A stretch of 64,000 bases of DNA from Dasyornis broadbenti (GCA_013397935.1 VZRN01006288.1:1369512-1433511); one strand, 5' to 3'; positions 24,101-37,168 are shown, counted from the first letter of the stretch. Program-made: numbers and translations. Notes: generated from the letters alone by a model not told the origin.

Positions 24101-26717
24101 TCAGCTCAGTGTTTCTGTTTTGCTTTTTAAATTCCTTATTATTTCCCATGGCTGCAGTGCAAACTGATACCCCGTGCCAGGTCATTTCCAGGACTTGGAC
24201 CTGAATTAGATTCGGTAGCTGGAAGGCGCTGGGCCTCAGAAATGTTTGTACATGATTCAGTTCCTGGAGGACAAAGATTCATCCTTGGCCATGGAGCATC
24301 CTATACTCCTTGTGCTTCCAGGCACTGTGAGAAGAGAATTGTGGAGGCAGGCTGTTCCCAGGATAGTCCTGCTTAAAATTTCCCGCCTGCATGGCTAATT
24401 TTGAGTTCTGTCTCCTTTCCCAGCCAGCTTCTCTCTCCGAATCTTTATCAGATGCTAATTAGCATTCGTTCCCACCCAGCCCTGGGATGTTTATTAAGTT
24501 TTTGGGGAAAGCTTTGCTTCTGGTGCTGTTGCAGCCCTGTCAGTGAAATCTCCCAGAACCCCTTCACACCTCAGCTCTACCCCTTATGTCCAGTCACCCT
24601 GAATTATTGAATTTCAGCCTTGCTTAGCTCAGGCATCTTGAGATGAGTAAGATTTTGGGATCAATAGGGGCATGGCAGGATCTGCAGCGCTGGCAAAACT
24701 TCCAGCTGGAGATGCTCCTGGTCCTGCAGGACCCAGGGAGTCACCAGTGGTGGCTGCAGACCAATTTCATCCTTTAGTCTGAAACTGCTCCAGAAGCTGC
24801 TGCCTGCAGGGTCTGTGCTGTGTGTTACCCAAGTCAGCAGATGCCATCAGGCACTTACTGGCTGTTGCTCCCCAACTATTTTTATTTGCATGCCTGGAAT
24901 TCCTGCTTTCAGCTCAGCAGCAATAAATGAGCCATTTGCATAATGAATGGTTTTAAAATCTGCATCCCTGCAGTGGCTTGAGCCTTGCCCTTCAGAAGGG
25001 CTTGTTTGCTGGGAGAAGGTGGCATAATTTAAAAAGCTAAACTGCTCTGGGAAGTGGATGTTTGGGTGGGAAATAGGTTATTTTTCAGCTAATTTCTCTT
25101 GTGGTTGCATAGTTTGAAACAAGCAGAGAAAATGCAGCGTGGTACTGGAGCAGCTGGGTGGTGTGCTCAGAGACAGGTGAACATGAAAGGGGCAGGAGGG
25201 AGGGAGATTTGGGCTCAGAAGGTGCAAGGAGTGCACCTGCAGAATAGTGGGGAACAGCCGGGGTATATGTGCTGCTTTGGGGTCTCCTTGGCAGCGTTTT
25301 CATCTGCTCTGCTGGTGTTCAGGAGCGCGATAACGCCCTGATCTTCAGTGCTTGGGAGGTGTCAGTCCCTTCTGAGTCCAAAAGGAGGAGCACAGCTCGC
25401 TCTGAAGTAATCCAGATGAGGTGTGAGCTCTCTTGTGTCCCTGCGGATCCTTTTGGGATGAGCCCACTTGTGACCATGAGGCCACCAAGCGTCCAAGACC
25501 TCCACATCCTCCACCTGAAACTGGGGCATCTCCCAGACATAGTGAGGTGCTTCACTCCTCCCCTCCACTGGGATTTCGGAGCAGGAAATGGGATTAGGAA
25601 GCCCACCATCCCCAAGGAAGCAGGAACCCTCGGGCACAAGGAGCTTTTCTGCTGCATTAGCACTGCCAAGGAGCCCTGCAGCTCCGTGGGTGATAGGTTT
25701 CCTAATAATTCCTAATAAATACAAACCAGGAGGATGAATAATGCACGGCAATAACTCTCCTGTGAACATTAGCATCCCACTCCCGGTGATAAGGCGTCGC
25801 TCTCTTTCAAGTCCCTTAAAATGCTTCGTGTGTTTCCAGGACTCTTGCTGCAGAAATTCTGCAAGGCATCGCTTTCTGTTTGTTTTCCTTTAAACTGCTT
25901 TCAAATTCCTATTTGCCGAGTTTGCCGAGCAGGCAGCGAGGAGCAAGAGGAGAGGAGTGGAGCCGAGTCCTTAATGGAAAATAAATGTGAATCAAAATCC
26001 AGCCCAAACCCTGTAATCTCTGCCCCACACAAGAAAGCTCCACTTCGAGGAATAAAAGTCATAAAAAATAGGTTGGATTTAATTGCTTTGGATGCCGTGG
26101 TACAGCAGAAGTGCGAGAAGGCGATAAAAGCTGCAATTTAAAGCTCGGCAGCGGCGGGTTGGAAACGCCGGAGCTGGTGTGCAGGGAGATGGATACTTTA
26201 TCCCTGGCACATCTCTGCTGAGTTAAGATAAATGTTGAGCTATTAAGTTCCTGAGAGCACTAAGAGGCTGGGAGAAGGTCACGTACTGCTTCCTCTGTTT
26301 TGGCTTTGCCTCTGCGCTGCGTCGCTTCCTTTGCTGAGCTGGAAGGAAGATTCCTTTCTCCTCTGAGATTCCCCAAATGAGCCCCTTAAAAATGTAGGGG
26401 AGCTCAGGACAGCCCAGCTCTGCACAGGGTGCCCCTTCCTCCCATGAAAGCTCACAAAATCCAGGCTGGAGCCACCTGTGCCATGTGGGCAAAAGTGGGG
26501 TAACAGCTGGGATCTGTCTGTCCTTGGTAGGATGCTTTTGAAGGGCTTTAAAACTCCTGTTCGCTCTCTCTGAGCAGCTCCTGGTAGAGTTGTGATGGCC
26601 AATATGGTTCAGCCAGGTGGAAACAAGAGTGTGAAGTGCCAAGAGCATCCAAAAAACCTGTGGATCCCCCCATTTCCTTGCTGTCTTGTCCCCTGAAGTG
26701 GAAAGAGCTGGAACAGT
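21163..26717. other. Unique non-coding sequence
   Basis: No gene recognised in 5.5 kb apart from the T-free tract described separately. 23,220-24,120 is AT-richer with TTAATG, TAATTAGC and CATAATGG motifs. The plus-strand frame at 25821-26141 (106 codons, Lys/Glu-rich end) and the overlapping 148/137-codon frames at 25269-25775 show no known domain and no clean splice sites, so they are left as chance. Confidence 0.5.
21521..21596 (+). repeat. 76-base T-free, A/C-rich tract
   Basis: No T occurs between 21521 and 21596 and most bases are A or C (AACAAAAACCAACCAAAACG at the start). The complement is correspondingly A-free and G/T-rich. It is not a clean tandem repeat; units such as CCAAACCC and CAACA recur irregularly. 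Confidence 0.85.
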
Positions 26718-26998
26718 GGGGAAATAGGACAAGAGGAAATGATAGGATGAGAGGAAATGGCCTCAGGTTGCACCATGGGAGGTTCAGGCTGAATATCATG
26801 AAAAATTTCTTCTCTGAACGGTTTGTTCGGCCCTGGCACAGCTGAGAGTCCCCATCCCTGGAGGGAATTAAGAGACAGGGACATGTGGCACTTGGGGACA
26901 TGGGCTAGTGGTGACCTTGGCAGTGCTGGGTTAAGGGTTGGACTCCAGGGTTTTGCAGGGTTTTTCCAGCTAAAATGATTCTGTGACTCTAAGATTCC
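26718..26998 (+). mobile_element. CR1 LINE 3' fragment with internal 18-bp duplication
   Basis: Plus-strand CR1 order is clear: AGGACAAGAGGAAATG, GGCCTCAGGTTGCACCATGG, GGTTCAGGCTGAATATC, AAATTTCTTCTCTGAACGG, CCCTGGCACAGCTGAG, GTCCCCATCCCTGGAGGG, GTGACCTTGGCAGTGCTGGG, TTTTTCCAGCTAAAATGATT, ending CTGTGACTCTAAGATTCC. The CAGTGCTGGG...CAGCTAAAATGATT end differs from the CAACCCAAACCATTCT end of most copies here, so it is another subfamily. ATAGGACAAGAGGAAATG (26724-26741) is repeated with two changes at 26742-26759, which the related copy at 44283 lacks. Confidence 0.93.
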
Positions 26999-29900
26999 AT
27001 GGAAAATGCGTACAGGCCAACAGCTCTGCTTTTTCTTCCTGCCCAGCTCCTGATTTCTCTGTCCTTGGGAGGCTGAGCCAGATAAAAGACTGAAGTAGAG
27101 GAAGGGAAGGAGATGAATCTCCTGCATTCATTATTCCGTATGCAAAGGACATCAAAAGCACTAATGGAAAAGCCTTTTTATATTTTTCATCAAAGCAGTG
27201 GTTCAGATTTGGCAGGCTGAGTTCGGATCGGTGAAATATTTATGAATGGAGCAGCTGTGGGGCACTGCTTTAGGAGGACAGCGAGCGTTCCCTCTCTCCC
27301 TCCTTCCCTCCCTCTTCCCTAAAGACGTTTTTCCTCTTGGTCCTTTTTTCTCCCCCTCTGCTTTAGCTGTGTTACTGCTATTAGAGGAACACGTAGATGA
27401 GTCAGGACTGAGTTTACACACCACAGGCAGTAAGATGTGTTTATTTTTTTGCGTCACTTAAGTCAGGAGAAAAGAGGGGGAAAGGGATAAACCAAACCTC
27501 AGGGGTGGATGGGGACAGCAGTGGAGGTTGTTCCCTGATTTCTCTCTGTTGCTGTTTCCACATTTAACCTGGAAACCTTTTGCCTTATTTCTATAGCTAA
27601 TAATTCATCATGGTTTGCTTTATTTTTTTTCTGCTGAGAAAGATGATTGCACTGACCCAAATGTGGTTTATCATTTATGCTTCTCTGGTAATTACACCCG
27701 TCCACACATAGGGAGCGTGAAATGATTTATGAAGGTGTTTTAATCCCAGTTTATTAATTCCTAATCCAGATGTGTTATTATTCTTTTTAATTCTGCATCA
27801 TCACGTGGTGAGTGAGGTGGTACAGAAAACACAGAAGAAGAGCTAATACTCCATTTATATTGAAATATCAGGGAGGTAGAAATAACAGGTTCACAGAGGG
27901 AAACCTGGAGCACCACTGTTCATCCGAGGGGATGGGAGAGCAGCAGTTGGGATCGGTGTAAACCAGTGTGTCCATCTCACAGGCAGTGATGTTCTCAATT
28001 TATTTTAATAAAAATAAACTGCTTTTCCTTCTGGCTTTGTCTAGAAGATGGTAAACCCAGTGCTGTTATAAATCTGTGTTTTTCACAGTGTTGCTGTCAC
28101 TGCCCTTCCCTCCCGGAGATGGTGAGCAGGTACCCAGATGTCACCAGGGATGCTCAGTTTGGGACGCAGGGTGCTGAGGTGCAGTGGTGGCAAGGAGCTG
28201 CTGTGGCTTTGAGGAGAATATGGGAATTCTGGAGCATCTCCAGTGGCTCAGGGTGTGTGTTTGTGTGTTCACTGTGTGAGGAGGAGCATGGCTATTTAAA
28301 ATTTAAAGCTGCATTTCCATCAGGGTATTGTGTTCTTTAAATATAGATCCTTTGAAATGTGATAACTTTGGTCATTGAAGGATGGCAAGAGTAATTGTAT
28401 GAATATTTATATCACGTAAAACAGCACAAATCTGTGGTGCAGAACTGGGATGGCTCTTCGCAATTTTGAAAAGTTGGCTTGAAATCTCAAGTTGTGACCA
28501 GATGTGTAGGTGGATCTGCCCACAAAAATAGGAACCATTGTCTGAGCTCATTTCTATTTTAAAAAGTGCATTAATGCGCTTGAAGAGTGCGAAGTTCCAA
28601 ACCTGCAGTTTAAGAAGCGGAGTTGCAGCCTGAGGTTCAGACGGGGACAGTGCTCCCCAGTATTCACAGGGCACACGAAAGGTTCTGTGTGTGAGTGGAA
28701 AGCCCTGCCTGGAGTCCTGAGGTGCCGTGAAGCCTCATCTCTGCATGGCAAACAGGGGAAACGTAATTACACTTCGTGTTTGTTTGCTCTCTTAATGTTT
28801 GTTCTTTCTTTTCTCTTGTATCAGAATATTGCAAAGCCTTCTAGCAGACTTTCTTGTTCGATCCTCGTGTTGATTTATCTTGTGGCCAAACTCCCTGTAA
28901 TCATTCACCCTTGTTCAAATCCCCTCCGGTAGGATGAGTTCTCCATTGAGGAGCCATCGCTGGCCTTAATGACAATCAGATATTTTTTAAAATATCCTTG
29001 GTGCGGCTTTCCCAGGGACGTGGTGCCAAACAGGGAGCACCGATGCTCATCCCATTCCCAGCCTCTCCTGGTGCCGGCAGAGCCGAGTGGGAGCTGTCCC
29101 TCATGTCACCACCATGGCCATGGAGAGGAGAAATCCTTCCCCCACCAGCCCAGCGATGGCTGGTGCCTAATGAAGATGTAAAACCTCACACTCTCAGCGC
29201 GGCATCGACTCCAGTCCCAACACAGCTTCAGCTGGAAGGAGCAGGGCTGTTAATCCTCCTGACATCCCCTTTGAATACTGTCATATTTCAGCCCTGTTAA
29301 GCTGTTGGGCCGTTGTTTATGGGCTTGGTGCTGAAAGGAAGAGCTGTGCTGAGCCTGCAAAAAGCTGCTTTACTTCTGGGATGCTCGTCCTCACCACAGC
29401 AACCCAATCCCGAATCCTGCCCCATGCCCAGCTGAGTTCTTGCCCCACACGAATCCTCACGTGGTTGAGCATCACCTGCTGCTTGGAAATAATCACAGCT
29501 TCGCACAAATCTGCTTGCTTGAGGGAAATACCGGTTTGTCAGGGGATAACCCTATTTCCCCTTCTTTTTGGGCAGAAAAAGCCAAGCCAAGAGGTTCTTC
29601 TCTGCCTCCTTTCTCCCAGCCGTTGTCTCGCTGCGTATCCTTCACAGACAGACTGATTGAATTTGATTTTCTGTGGAGTTGTGGGTTGGCGTGTTCATTA
29701 ACCTGCACGCTGCTCTGCTCCCTGCCCTTGCACCCTTTGCATCCATAGCATCTTCCACAGCCTGTGCTTTATTAGCCGAGTTTTATTTCTTCCAGTTGGC
29801 ATTCCAAACCCTGGGGTTTTCTCGTGTCCATCTTGCTTGCACATGTTTTCCTTAGCCTGTGGGGAGGGGAAAATACCTTTCTGCCAGTCTCTGCCACGTC

Positions 29901-30885
29901 TCAGTGCCAGCTTGGACATCTGTGCCGGGAAAACCAGGGCGTGGTGGTGCTGGAACCGGGGTAGGTGGAAGGTGCTGCATGGTCAGTTACGTTTCCAGCC
30001 ACAAAAGTTGGTTTTAGCTCAAAGCCAGACTTCAGCTGGGACCCAGTGACCCCACTGACAGGCTCTGGAGTCACCGAGCTGCAGCCACATTCATTCACAT
30101 TTTTGTCAGGAGTGTTGCAGTGAGTTTGAGACACTGTCCGTGTAAGAGGTGGGAGAGGTGAATTCCAGCCATGGCAAAGCCCTGCCCGGTGGATTTGCAG
30201 GTGCCTCCCCAGGCTGCAGCTTGAGCTGCTGACAGGAGATGCTGGCAGTGATTTGTGGGGCAGGGAGTTTTCCTCCTTCCCCCTGTGCAGTCTGTAATTC
30301 CCTGGTATTATAACATGTCATTTTTCTAGAATACCTGAGGAGTCAGGAAATAATGTCTGAGCCTAGAGGGACAGCAACGACAGGACCTGCAAAGGGGCAA
30401 GAGATGGAGAGATTAGAGCAAGGAACGAAGGTTGTAATTTATTTCTCCTTTCCATCCCTCTTAGCCTGAAAAAGTGGCTGCGTTCCTGGTGCTCCCTTTA
30501 TTTTTTACAGCTTTGAGCTCGTGGTTTTTTTTTAAAAGCCAGCGGATGCTGCCAGTTCCCATCACCTAATCAAAGCTGCTCTGTGGAAGGGCCGCCTCGT
30601 TATTACATCCCATTATAGCCTCCGGCAGCGGCTGTACTTCATAACCGCCCAGGAAAGCTGACAGGTAACCAATGGGATGCATATTCCAGTGACAACCTCC
30701 TGCCCCCCGGGGAGCTGGGACCCTCTTCGGCACCGGAGCTGGGCTCATTGTGGCTGGGTGCTTCCCGGGAAGCAGCTGGGACCATTGTCTGCCCGGCTGA
30801 GCGCGAGGCCATGGAGCAGCGAGGTTTGCTCTTTTGTTCCCTTCTAATTTCATTGTCCGTGGGGTAGGGGCTGCCACGGAACGCC
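26999..30885. other. Unique non-coding sequence
   Basis: No gene recognised. A pure pyrimidine tract of 33 bases lies at 27288-27320. 27,590-28,090 is AT-rich with CNE-like character (TTTATTAATTCCTAATCC at 27752-27769). Frames of up to 102 codons at 29,300-29,900 overlap on both strands and show no motif. Confidence 0.5.
27288..27320 (+). repeat. Polypyrimidine (CCCT/CCTT) tract
   Basis: Thirty-three consecutive C/T bases (TTCCCTCTCTCCCTCC start) with no purine. Mirror-like CT tracts can form triplex DNA and are common slippage products. Confidence 0.8.
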
Positions 30886-30921
30886 TGTGTGTGTGTGTGT
30901 GTGTGTGTGCGTGTGTGTGTG
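30886..30921 (+). repeat. (TG)n microsatellite
   Basis: Thirty-six bases of alternating TG with one interruption (a C at 30910). Likely length-polymorphic between individuals. Confidence 0.95.
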
Positions 30922-33900
30922 CTGGCTTGTTGGGAAAGGGAAGAAGAATCGCCCAGAGACGCGTGAATGGCTGAGCTGGAGAGGTGGAGAAGGAGACCGG
31001 GGGAGCTGGGAGTCTGGGGAGGGATGGAGGTGGGGAACTGGTTAAGTAATTTTATCATTACAGGTTGGTGTTTCACCTCAGCACGGTCTGATAGAGTATT
31101 TAATTCCTACCTCATTTCACTGATGGGATCCTGCCCGCAGCCTAATGACCCCCACCGTAAATCAGTATAACCTGGTGCATGCCAGGCCTTGGGCATCAAA
31201 AGAAAAGGAATTGTGCTGATTTTGAATCAGTGTCTTCCCTCCATCCCTCCCCATGCTTGTTCCTTGTGTTTTACTGTTTGTCATGAAATAAGGAGAAAAC
31301 TGAACTGTTTGGGTATTTTATATTTTTGAGGCTTGTGTCAGGGGCAGGGTGGGAGTGTCAGGCTGGACATAGCGGGATGAGGGATAAAATGGGATTGGAA
31401 GGGATTTTGGAGTTGGCTGGAGTGGAGTGTGGCAGCTGTGATAACTTGGTGGATTTGAGTTATTTTTGAGTTTATTACCGAGTTACTTGTGGGTTGTTTT
31501 TCTGCTTATTTTCTTCTATTGCAAAAATCCAAGCGATGCCGAGCTGGCTCTGGCCTGGAGGTGGTTGCTGGTACATCCAAGGATGGTGATGCAGCAGAGA
31601 GCTGTGTGCAGTGTGTCCATCCAGGCCCACGGGCCTGGCGGGCAGTACTGCCTGTGGCGTCTCATTCTGCAAGGAATGGAAATGTCATTTTAGCAGCCCA
31701 AATAACTGTTAGTGAGCACTGGGCAGCCTCAGATGAGACCTGTGCATCTGTCTTGGGTGGTTTTGAACATCCTTTGGCCTGTGAGGAGGCCTGGGAGTGT
31801 GGGTTCAGGGCTGTAAACTGAGTGTGTGGACAAGTGGAGTCTTTCTGCCGTAAAAGTGAATTTTGCCTCTGTCATCTTCTGCCTCTGGTGGATGTGGCAG
31901 CCAGAGGGATTCCAGGAGCACATTTTACTCAACAGAGTTTTGCCTTCAAATCCTCCAGGCCCTGGATGTGACAGCTGCTAAATCACCTGTTATTATGCAG
32001 AGAACAAAGCTGTCCTCCAGGGACAAAGAAAGGAGAACGGTCTGTGCCTGGGGAGGTAAGGCAGAGCGGGAAGGAGATGAAGCCAAGAGCCACCAGCAAA
32101 GCTGCCAGGACTCAATGAGTAGAGAAACCTCCCAGTGTGGTAAAGAAAACCCCAGCTGATGGATGAAATAATGGCTGGATCCATCAGCACTGCTCCAAAC
32201 AGCACCTGGCCATGTGCTGCAGCATCTCAAGACCAAGGAAGGGCCACATCCAGGCTTGGCTGCAGTTGTTTCTTCAAGACCGTCCTGTGTGGTCATATAG
32301 AAAAACAGGGCTTAGACCTGGATTTCCAGTGGTTGTGCCTGGGTTTGCTGCCCTCCCCTCACGCTGCCCGATGCCAGGCTGTCCATCAGAGCTTTGCTTG
32401 CAGCCTCAGCTCTCGGCTCGTGTTGAAATCACACAACCAAAACCCCGACGCTGATTGCCTCCAACAGCGTGTTTTGTGCCACCAGAGGCTTCCCTGCCAG
32501 CTCAGGCAGCAAAGCAAGAGATGCCTTTTGATGCTGAGCTGTTAATCCCTGGTGCCAGCCTGGCGTAGCTGCTGGACACGAGCGTGGAGCCGTGCAGCCG
32601 GCGGGAGCTGCTCCAGGCCCGGCTGTGGCTCTCAGCAGTGGGTCAAGGCTTTCTCTCTCACTTCTGCAAGTGCTATCTAAATATTATTAATAATTGAGGG
32701 CTCAAGCTGGGCTGGATATGCTTCCTGGGGGCTGCCACCGTGCACTTAAGCAACTGCACCCGAGCCGGCAGATGCCAGCTCCTCTGCTTGATGGCCTTGG
32801 CCATCCCCGGCATGGCGCGGGGGCCGAGAGGAGCAGCGATGGCAGCGGGAGCCCTCCTCAATATTTAAAGACTATTGATGGGCGAGTCGGGCTGGGATGT
32901 ACAGAACAGAAGTGGCTAGACATAGAGAGGCTGCTTTCCCTCGATGCATGAAGTCCAGCAGGAGAAAACAAGCTGCTTTATTAATTCTTTTCTTTCTCGC
33001 TGAAAACATTTTGGGCTTGCTGACGATGCTGAGGGAAGAGCATCGTTTTGCAGGAAAACCTGGCTGGTGGCTCTAGATACCTTCAAATCTTCATCTTCAC
33101 CCACCCCAGCAGCAGTGGGACTTCTTCCCAGTGTGCCCAAAGTGAGAGTAGCACTTCACATTTTGCTGTTTTGTCAGTAATAATTAACTGGGAAGTAGGA
33201 GGAACACTTGCGAAATAACTCTGGAAACTGAGCTCTTCAAGGAATTAAATGCATTGATGGAAAGAGAGAATCATTAGTCTGGAATTAAAATAAACGGCTC
33301 TTCCTGTAAATCTACATTTCAGGGGCAAAGGCAGATTGTAAATTCTTCTGCCACTACGGCAGCAGGCAGTGTTCTGAAATAAAGCTCTTGCAAGGGAAAT
33401 ACTGTTTGTGACCACTGTAATTTAGGTTATATATGTTAGAGAAGGGAGGGGGCAGCTGCTGAAAGCTTGGTCTAAAAGTCACCGCTGAGCATTCTCTGAA
33501 GAAGAGGCTTTTTAAAGTTGCTGTAAAACATAAGGATAAAAGAAATTGAGCTCATTTTTCTCCAAGGACCATAACATCCTTTAAGGCTTAATTCTGCTTA
33601 ATATTTTGTCTGTCTTCTCTGGGCTGTGTTGTTACAGTTTAATCTGTTGCAGTGCAGTTTGGTGAGTTCAGAGGCATTTTGAGATACATTTCCATTTTGT
33701 TGCTGGTTTGTTTTATTTTTGGTGCGGGAGCAAGAGGCAGGATTTTAGTGTAAATATTAAATGATGAGTGGTGTCCTGCTTGGGTGACTCCAGCCTGCCC
33801 CGAGTGGCCCTTGGCTTTGATTACCTGCTCAGTTATCCTGCTTTTTTCCTTTCTCCTGCCCCCGTTCAGATGTTGCTTGTCTCTCCATGCTGTCAGGGCA

Positions 33901-36900
33901 GGCCGATGAATAAATTTTATGTATCTGTCTCTGCTGTCAATATTTGTGTCAGGAAAGCACTTGTGCCATTTCTTAGAGGAGTCACTATCTCCCTTCACTG
34001 ACCTTTTATTTCTTCTGTGGATAGAGAGTTTCTTCTCAAATATCCTCTGCAATCTCTGTTTCAGCCGCCGCTTATTCTCTTATCACTTTTAATTCACTCA
34101 CTATTAATCTCTCTACTTTGCATCCACAAGAGCCTCCCTGCTCGTTAACCCTTGAGGGGCTGCCCGTGGTTCCTCTTGGGGTTGGCAATAGCCCACCCTG
34201 GGCACTTCTGCTGAAGGGCATCATTAACAGCTGAGCATATTCATGTATTTTAAAACTGTTTCGCCGCTTAATTGCGTTTGTCTTGGAGCAAAATATGTCC
34301 TGGCTGAGAGCACCTTGCAGCCTGGAGAGGAGCGGTGACACCCCTGCTTTGCATTGATGTTGCTCATCTCCAGGTCACTTGGAGCTACTGAAGTGACACA
34401 AAATCAGCCATTGCCCTCGGATCCGTCCCCAGGCTGGGATGATGGAGTGACTGGAACAGGACCGCGCTGCCTGTGCGCGTGTGGTTCATGGTGTTGTCCT
34501 CACAGCGCTGCAAACCCGGTGGCACTGCTGCCCTGAAGCTTGGTGGGCCATGCAGAGCTGTGTCCTTAACCTTCAGAGCAGGAATTTCCTAGTAGATGCT
34601 TTTTGTTTCCTTTTGTGATCTTTCTTCTCAGTTATTTTATTCCATTTATCCCAGCCCTTCAGTACCAAGTTGGTAAGTTTCTTGTAAACACTGAAGAAAG
34701 AAGGCATGAGGGATTGTGCACAACACTTCTCGCAGAGAAATGTTTGAGGTCACCTTTGGTTTGGCTTTTTTTTTTTTTCCAGGAAGAAAGAGAAATGGTT
34801 GGCTCTTCATTAAAACTTCAAAGCAGTGAGGGTTTGTTGCTCCGGTGGCCATCCACAGGAACCAAGTTTTCCCGCATCTGGGATGGCCCTTTCTGCCCTC
34901 TGCATGCCACGCATTCCTCGTGTCCAGATGTGATGGGGTCTGGGAAGTCTCATTAGTTCCTCGTGACTCCCTGGCTTTGTGCCACTTTCCCAATACTTCT
35001 GACCTTGGAAAAATTCCCCTTTTCTCTCAGATTCCTCTGTTCAGCTTTCAGCTGGGGAGGAGATGTCCTGACACAAGGCAGTGGGAATAACTTTCTTGAC
35101 TTTAATGGAATTTGAGGAGCTGACAGGGAGTTTCCTGGGTTGCTGATGGGAACAGATCACTCTCTTCTCATTCAGAATCCTGATTAAACCCACCCCCAGT
35201 GACCACTGCGTGTGTTACCCTTCTTTTGGAGGGTAATGTCCACTCTGGGTTTCTGTGAACAGCACTTTGGGTCGTTAAGATGACACAGTGGAGCCCGCTG
35301 ATCAGATAACCACCGAAAGGAACCATGATTTGTCCTTGAAAAGCTCCGTGGGCGGTTCGTGAGGAAAGGGGAGATGCATTGACTTGGACAGCTACTTATG
35401 GAAAACAGATGTGCAAGTTAGGAAACACAAGTGATAAATCTGAGCCCATACGGCGGCTCTCTCACAAACATTTAGAGTCACAGCGGCCACGGAGGGCGCT
35501 CAGTTGCTCTTCTGAAAGAAGAATTCGGCATCTCTTGTAAAACACGAGGATGGGTTGGTTTGTGTGGGTGTCCCCCAAGCTCCACTCCTGTTGGGTGGAG
35601 CGCCCTGCACCCTTCAGATGTTCCCTGTGTGCCGGGTGGGCAAGGAGGAGCAGGGATGTCAATCACTGGGACAGGTTTGTGATGTTTCCTTGCCAAATGC
35701 CAGGACTGAAGGCGCGAACAAGTGCCAGGCCTGTGCTGGTTTATGTGGCTGCCGGGTGCTTTCGGCAGCGCTCACAGTTGGGTTGGATTTTAAGTCTAGT
35801 TTCTTGCAATAAAAGGGGATTTCTTGCTGTCTCAGGGCCCTCCAGAGCTTCCCTGCAAGGCTGAGGGATTCCTGTCCCTCCCTGCCAAGTCAGTGATGGA
35901 TGCCTCAGAGGTACCCTCAGGAGGATCCGTGTTCTGCTGGTTGGGATTTTAGCCCTTTTCCCCTTCCTTTTCCCCTTTCTCGAGCTTATAAGAAAGGCAA
36001 TTTCCGATCTAACTCTGTTATTTTTCTCATACCCATCTGAAAACTGCTTTTCAAGCAAGTTGGGGCTTAGTGGCTGTGAAGTCTCCTCTGCACTGGAAAG
36101 CCTCTTCCGCAGTCCTCCGCCTCCGCTCATCGTGTGGCATCTCCTCTTCAGCAGCTCTTCTGAAGTCCTTTGTATGGGAATCTGTTGGGTTTTATTGGCT
36201 ATTGTCTTAAGTGCAGAGTTTATGAAATGAGAGTCCTTCCCCCACAATGTCATAAGGAGATTAGAAAGAATGCCCAGATTTATGGGAAATAGAGAACGAA
36301 TGTGTTTTAGAACCTGAAGGAAGACTGTAGAAAAGGAGGCATTTTAAACTTTGTATCCCGCTTTAACCCAATGATTGCCACTAAAGTTTGGGGGGTTTTT
36401 TTTCTGGGATTTGGTTTGTAGAGATGGCTGTGGTGCAGTTTCCATGGTTTTTATCATTACCATGGTCTTGCTGCTGTTGCCCTGGCCAGCTGACATTCCT
36501 GGTGCAGCTCTTGTTTTGTTTCCATCTCCTATTTGATACATTACTGCACCTTAAATTAATTTCTTACCAATCGCATTTGCAGCCCTGTTGAGTGAATGGG
36601 TCTCTGGAGGGGACTACATTGTTAACACTGACAAATTTCATGATATAGCCATGCACAAACAGAGCTAGCCTGGGAAGAGAAGAGCCAACAAGTAATTGAG
36701 GAGCCTGGTGCTCACTGCAGCCTGGCTGAAGTCCACGTCCTCTCCCAGTGCTTGCAGAGAGTCCTGGTGTAGAAGGAAAACCACAAAGCACTCACTGAGG
36801 CCACAGGTAGGAGGAGCGGTGTGGAATGAGGTCCCAGGCAGAGCTCTGGCTTGCCAGGGTTCATGGTTACCCTGCAGCAGCTCTGCTCAGAGTCAGACCT

Positions 36901-36987
36901 TGCTTGGAAGTCACGTGGGCTCATCCAGGGATTTCTTCCACTCGCAGAGCAGCAGGTCCCTGCTGTCCTTCCGTGTCGGTGGGGCAG
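30922..36987. other. Unique non-coding sequence
   Basis: No gene recognised in 6 kb. AT-rich CNE-like stretches lie at 33,170-33,430 and 33,540-33,660. 34,610-34,680 contains an acceptor/donor pair described separately. 36,540-36,660 has unique AT-rich sequence (TTAAATTAATTTCTTACC). Frames up to 170 codons (minus, 35741-36253) are overlapped in other phases and have no motif. Confidence 0.5.
34632..34672 (+). other. Exon-like segment with strong splice sites (speculative)
   Basis: A T-rich tract (GTGATCTTTCTTCTCAG, ending 34631) precedes 41 bases that end at AAGTTG/GTAAGT (donor GT at 34673). Both sites score well by eye against vertebrate consensus. The 41-nt length is not a multiple of three and no recognisable peptide is encoded, so if real it would be a small non-coding or UTR exon. 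Such pairs also arise by chance in 64 kb. Confidence 0.1.
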
Positions 36988-37168
36988 TGGGGAATGGCTT
37001 TAACCTGGCAGAGGTTTAGGTGAGACATTAGGAAGAAATTCCTCCCTGTGAGGGTGGTGAGGGCCTGGCACAGGTTGTGGCTGCCCCCTCCCTGGCAGTG
37101 CCCAAGGCCAGGTTGGATGGAGCTTCCCAAGTCCCTTCCAGCCCAAGCCATTCTAGGATTCTGTGATG
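36988..37168 (+). mobile_element. CR1 LINE 3' fragment, doubly deleted
   Basis: It follows plus-strand CR1: GGAATGGCTTTAACCTGGCA, GACATTAGGAAGAAATTCC, GAGGGTGGTGAGGGCCTGGC, then GCACAGGTT joins directly to TGTGGCTGCCCC, losing about 12 bases of the usual GCCCAGAGAAGC. After GGTTGGATGGAGCTT it jumps to CCCAAGTCCCTTCC, losing about 70 bases (the CAACCTGG...CTTTAAGG block present at 40156). The tail is CCATTCTAGGATTCTGTGAT. Confidence 0.92.

Noticed and set aside
25821..26141. 106-codon plus-strand frame with Lys/Glu-rich end
   Set aside because: No family resemblance, no clean exon boundaries, and its base composition matches the surrounding non-coding DNA.
28911..28923. TTGTTCAAATCCC resembling a tRNA B box
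   Set aside because: No A box at the right spacing and no cloverleaf or acceptor stem can be drawn around it.
31386..31425. GGGATTGGAAGGGATTTTGG resembling a CR1 tail
   Set aside because: Only one short block fits; the neighbouring ACAGAATC and GATCATCCAG signatures are absent.
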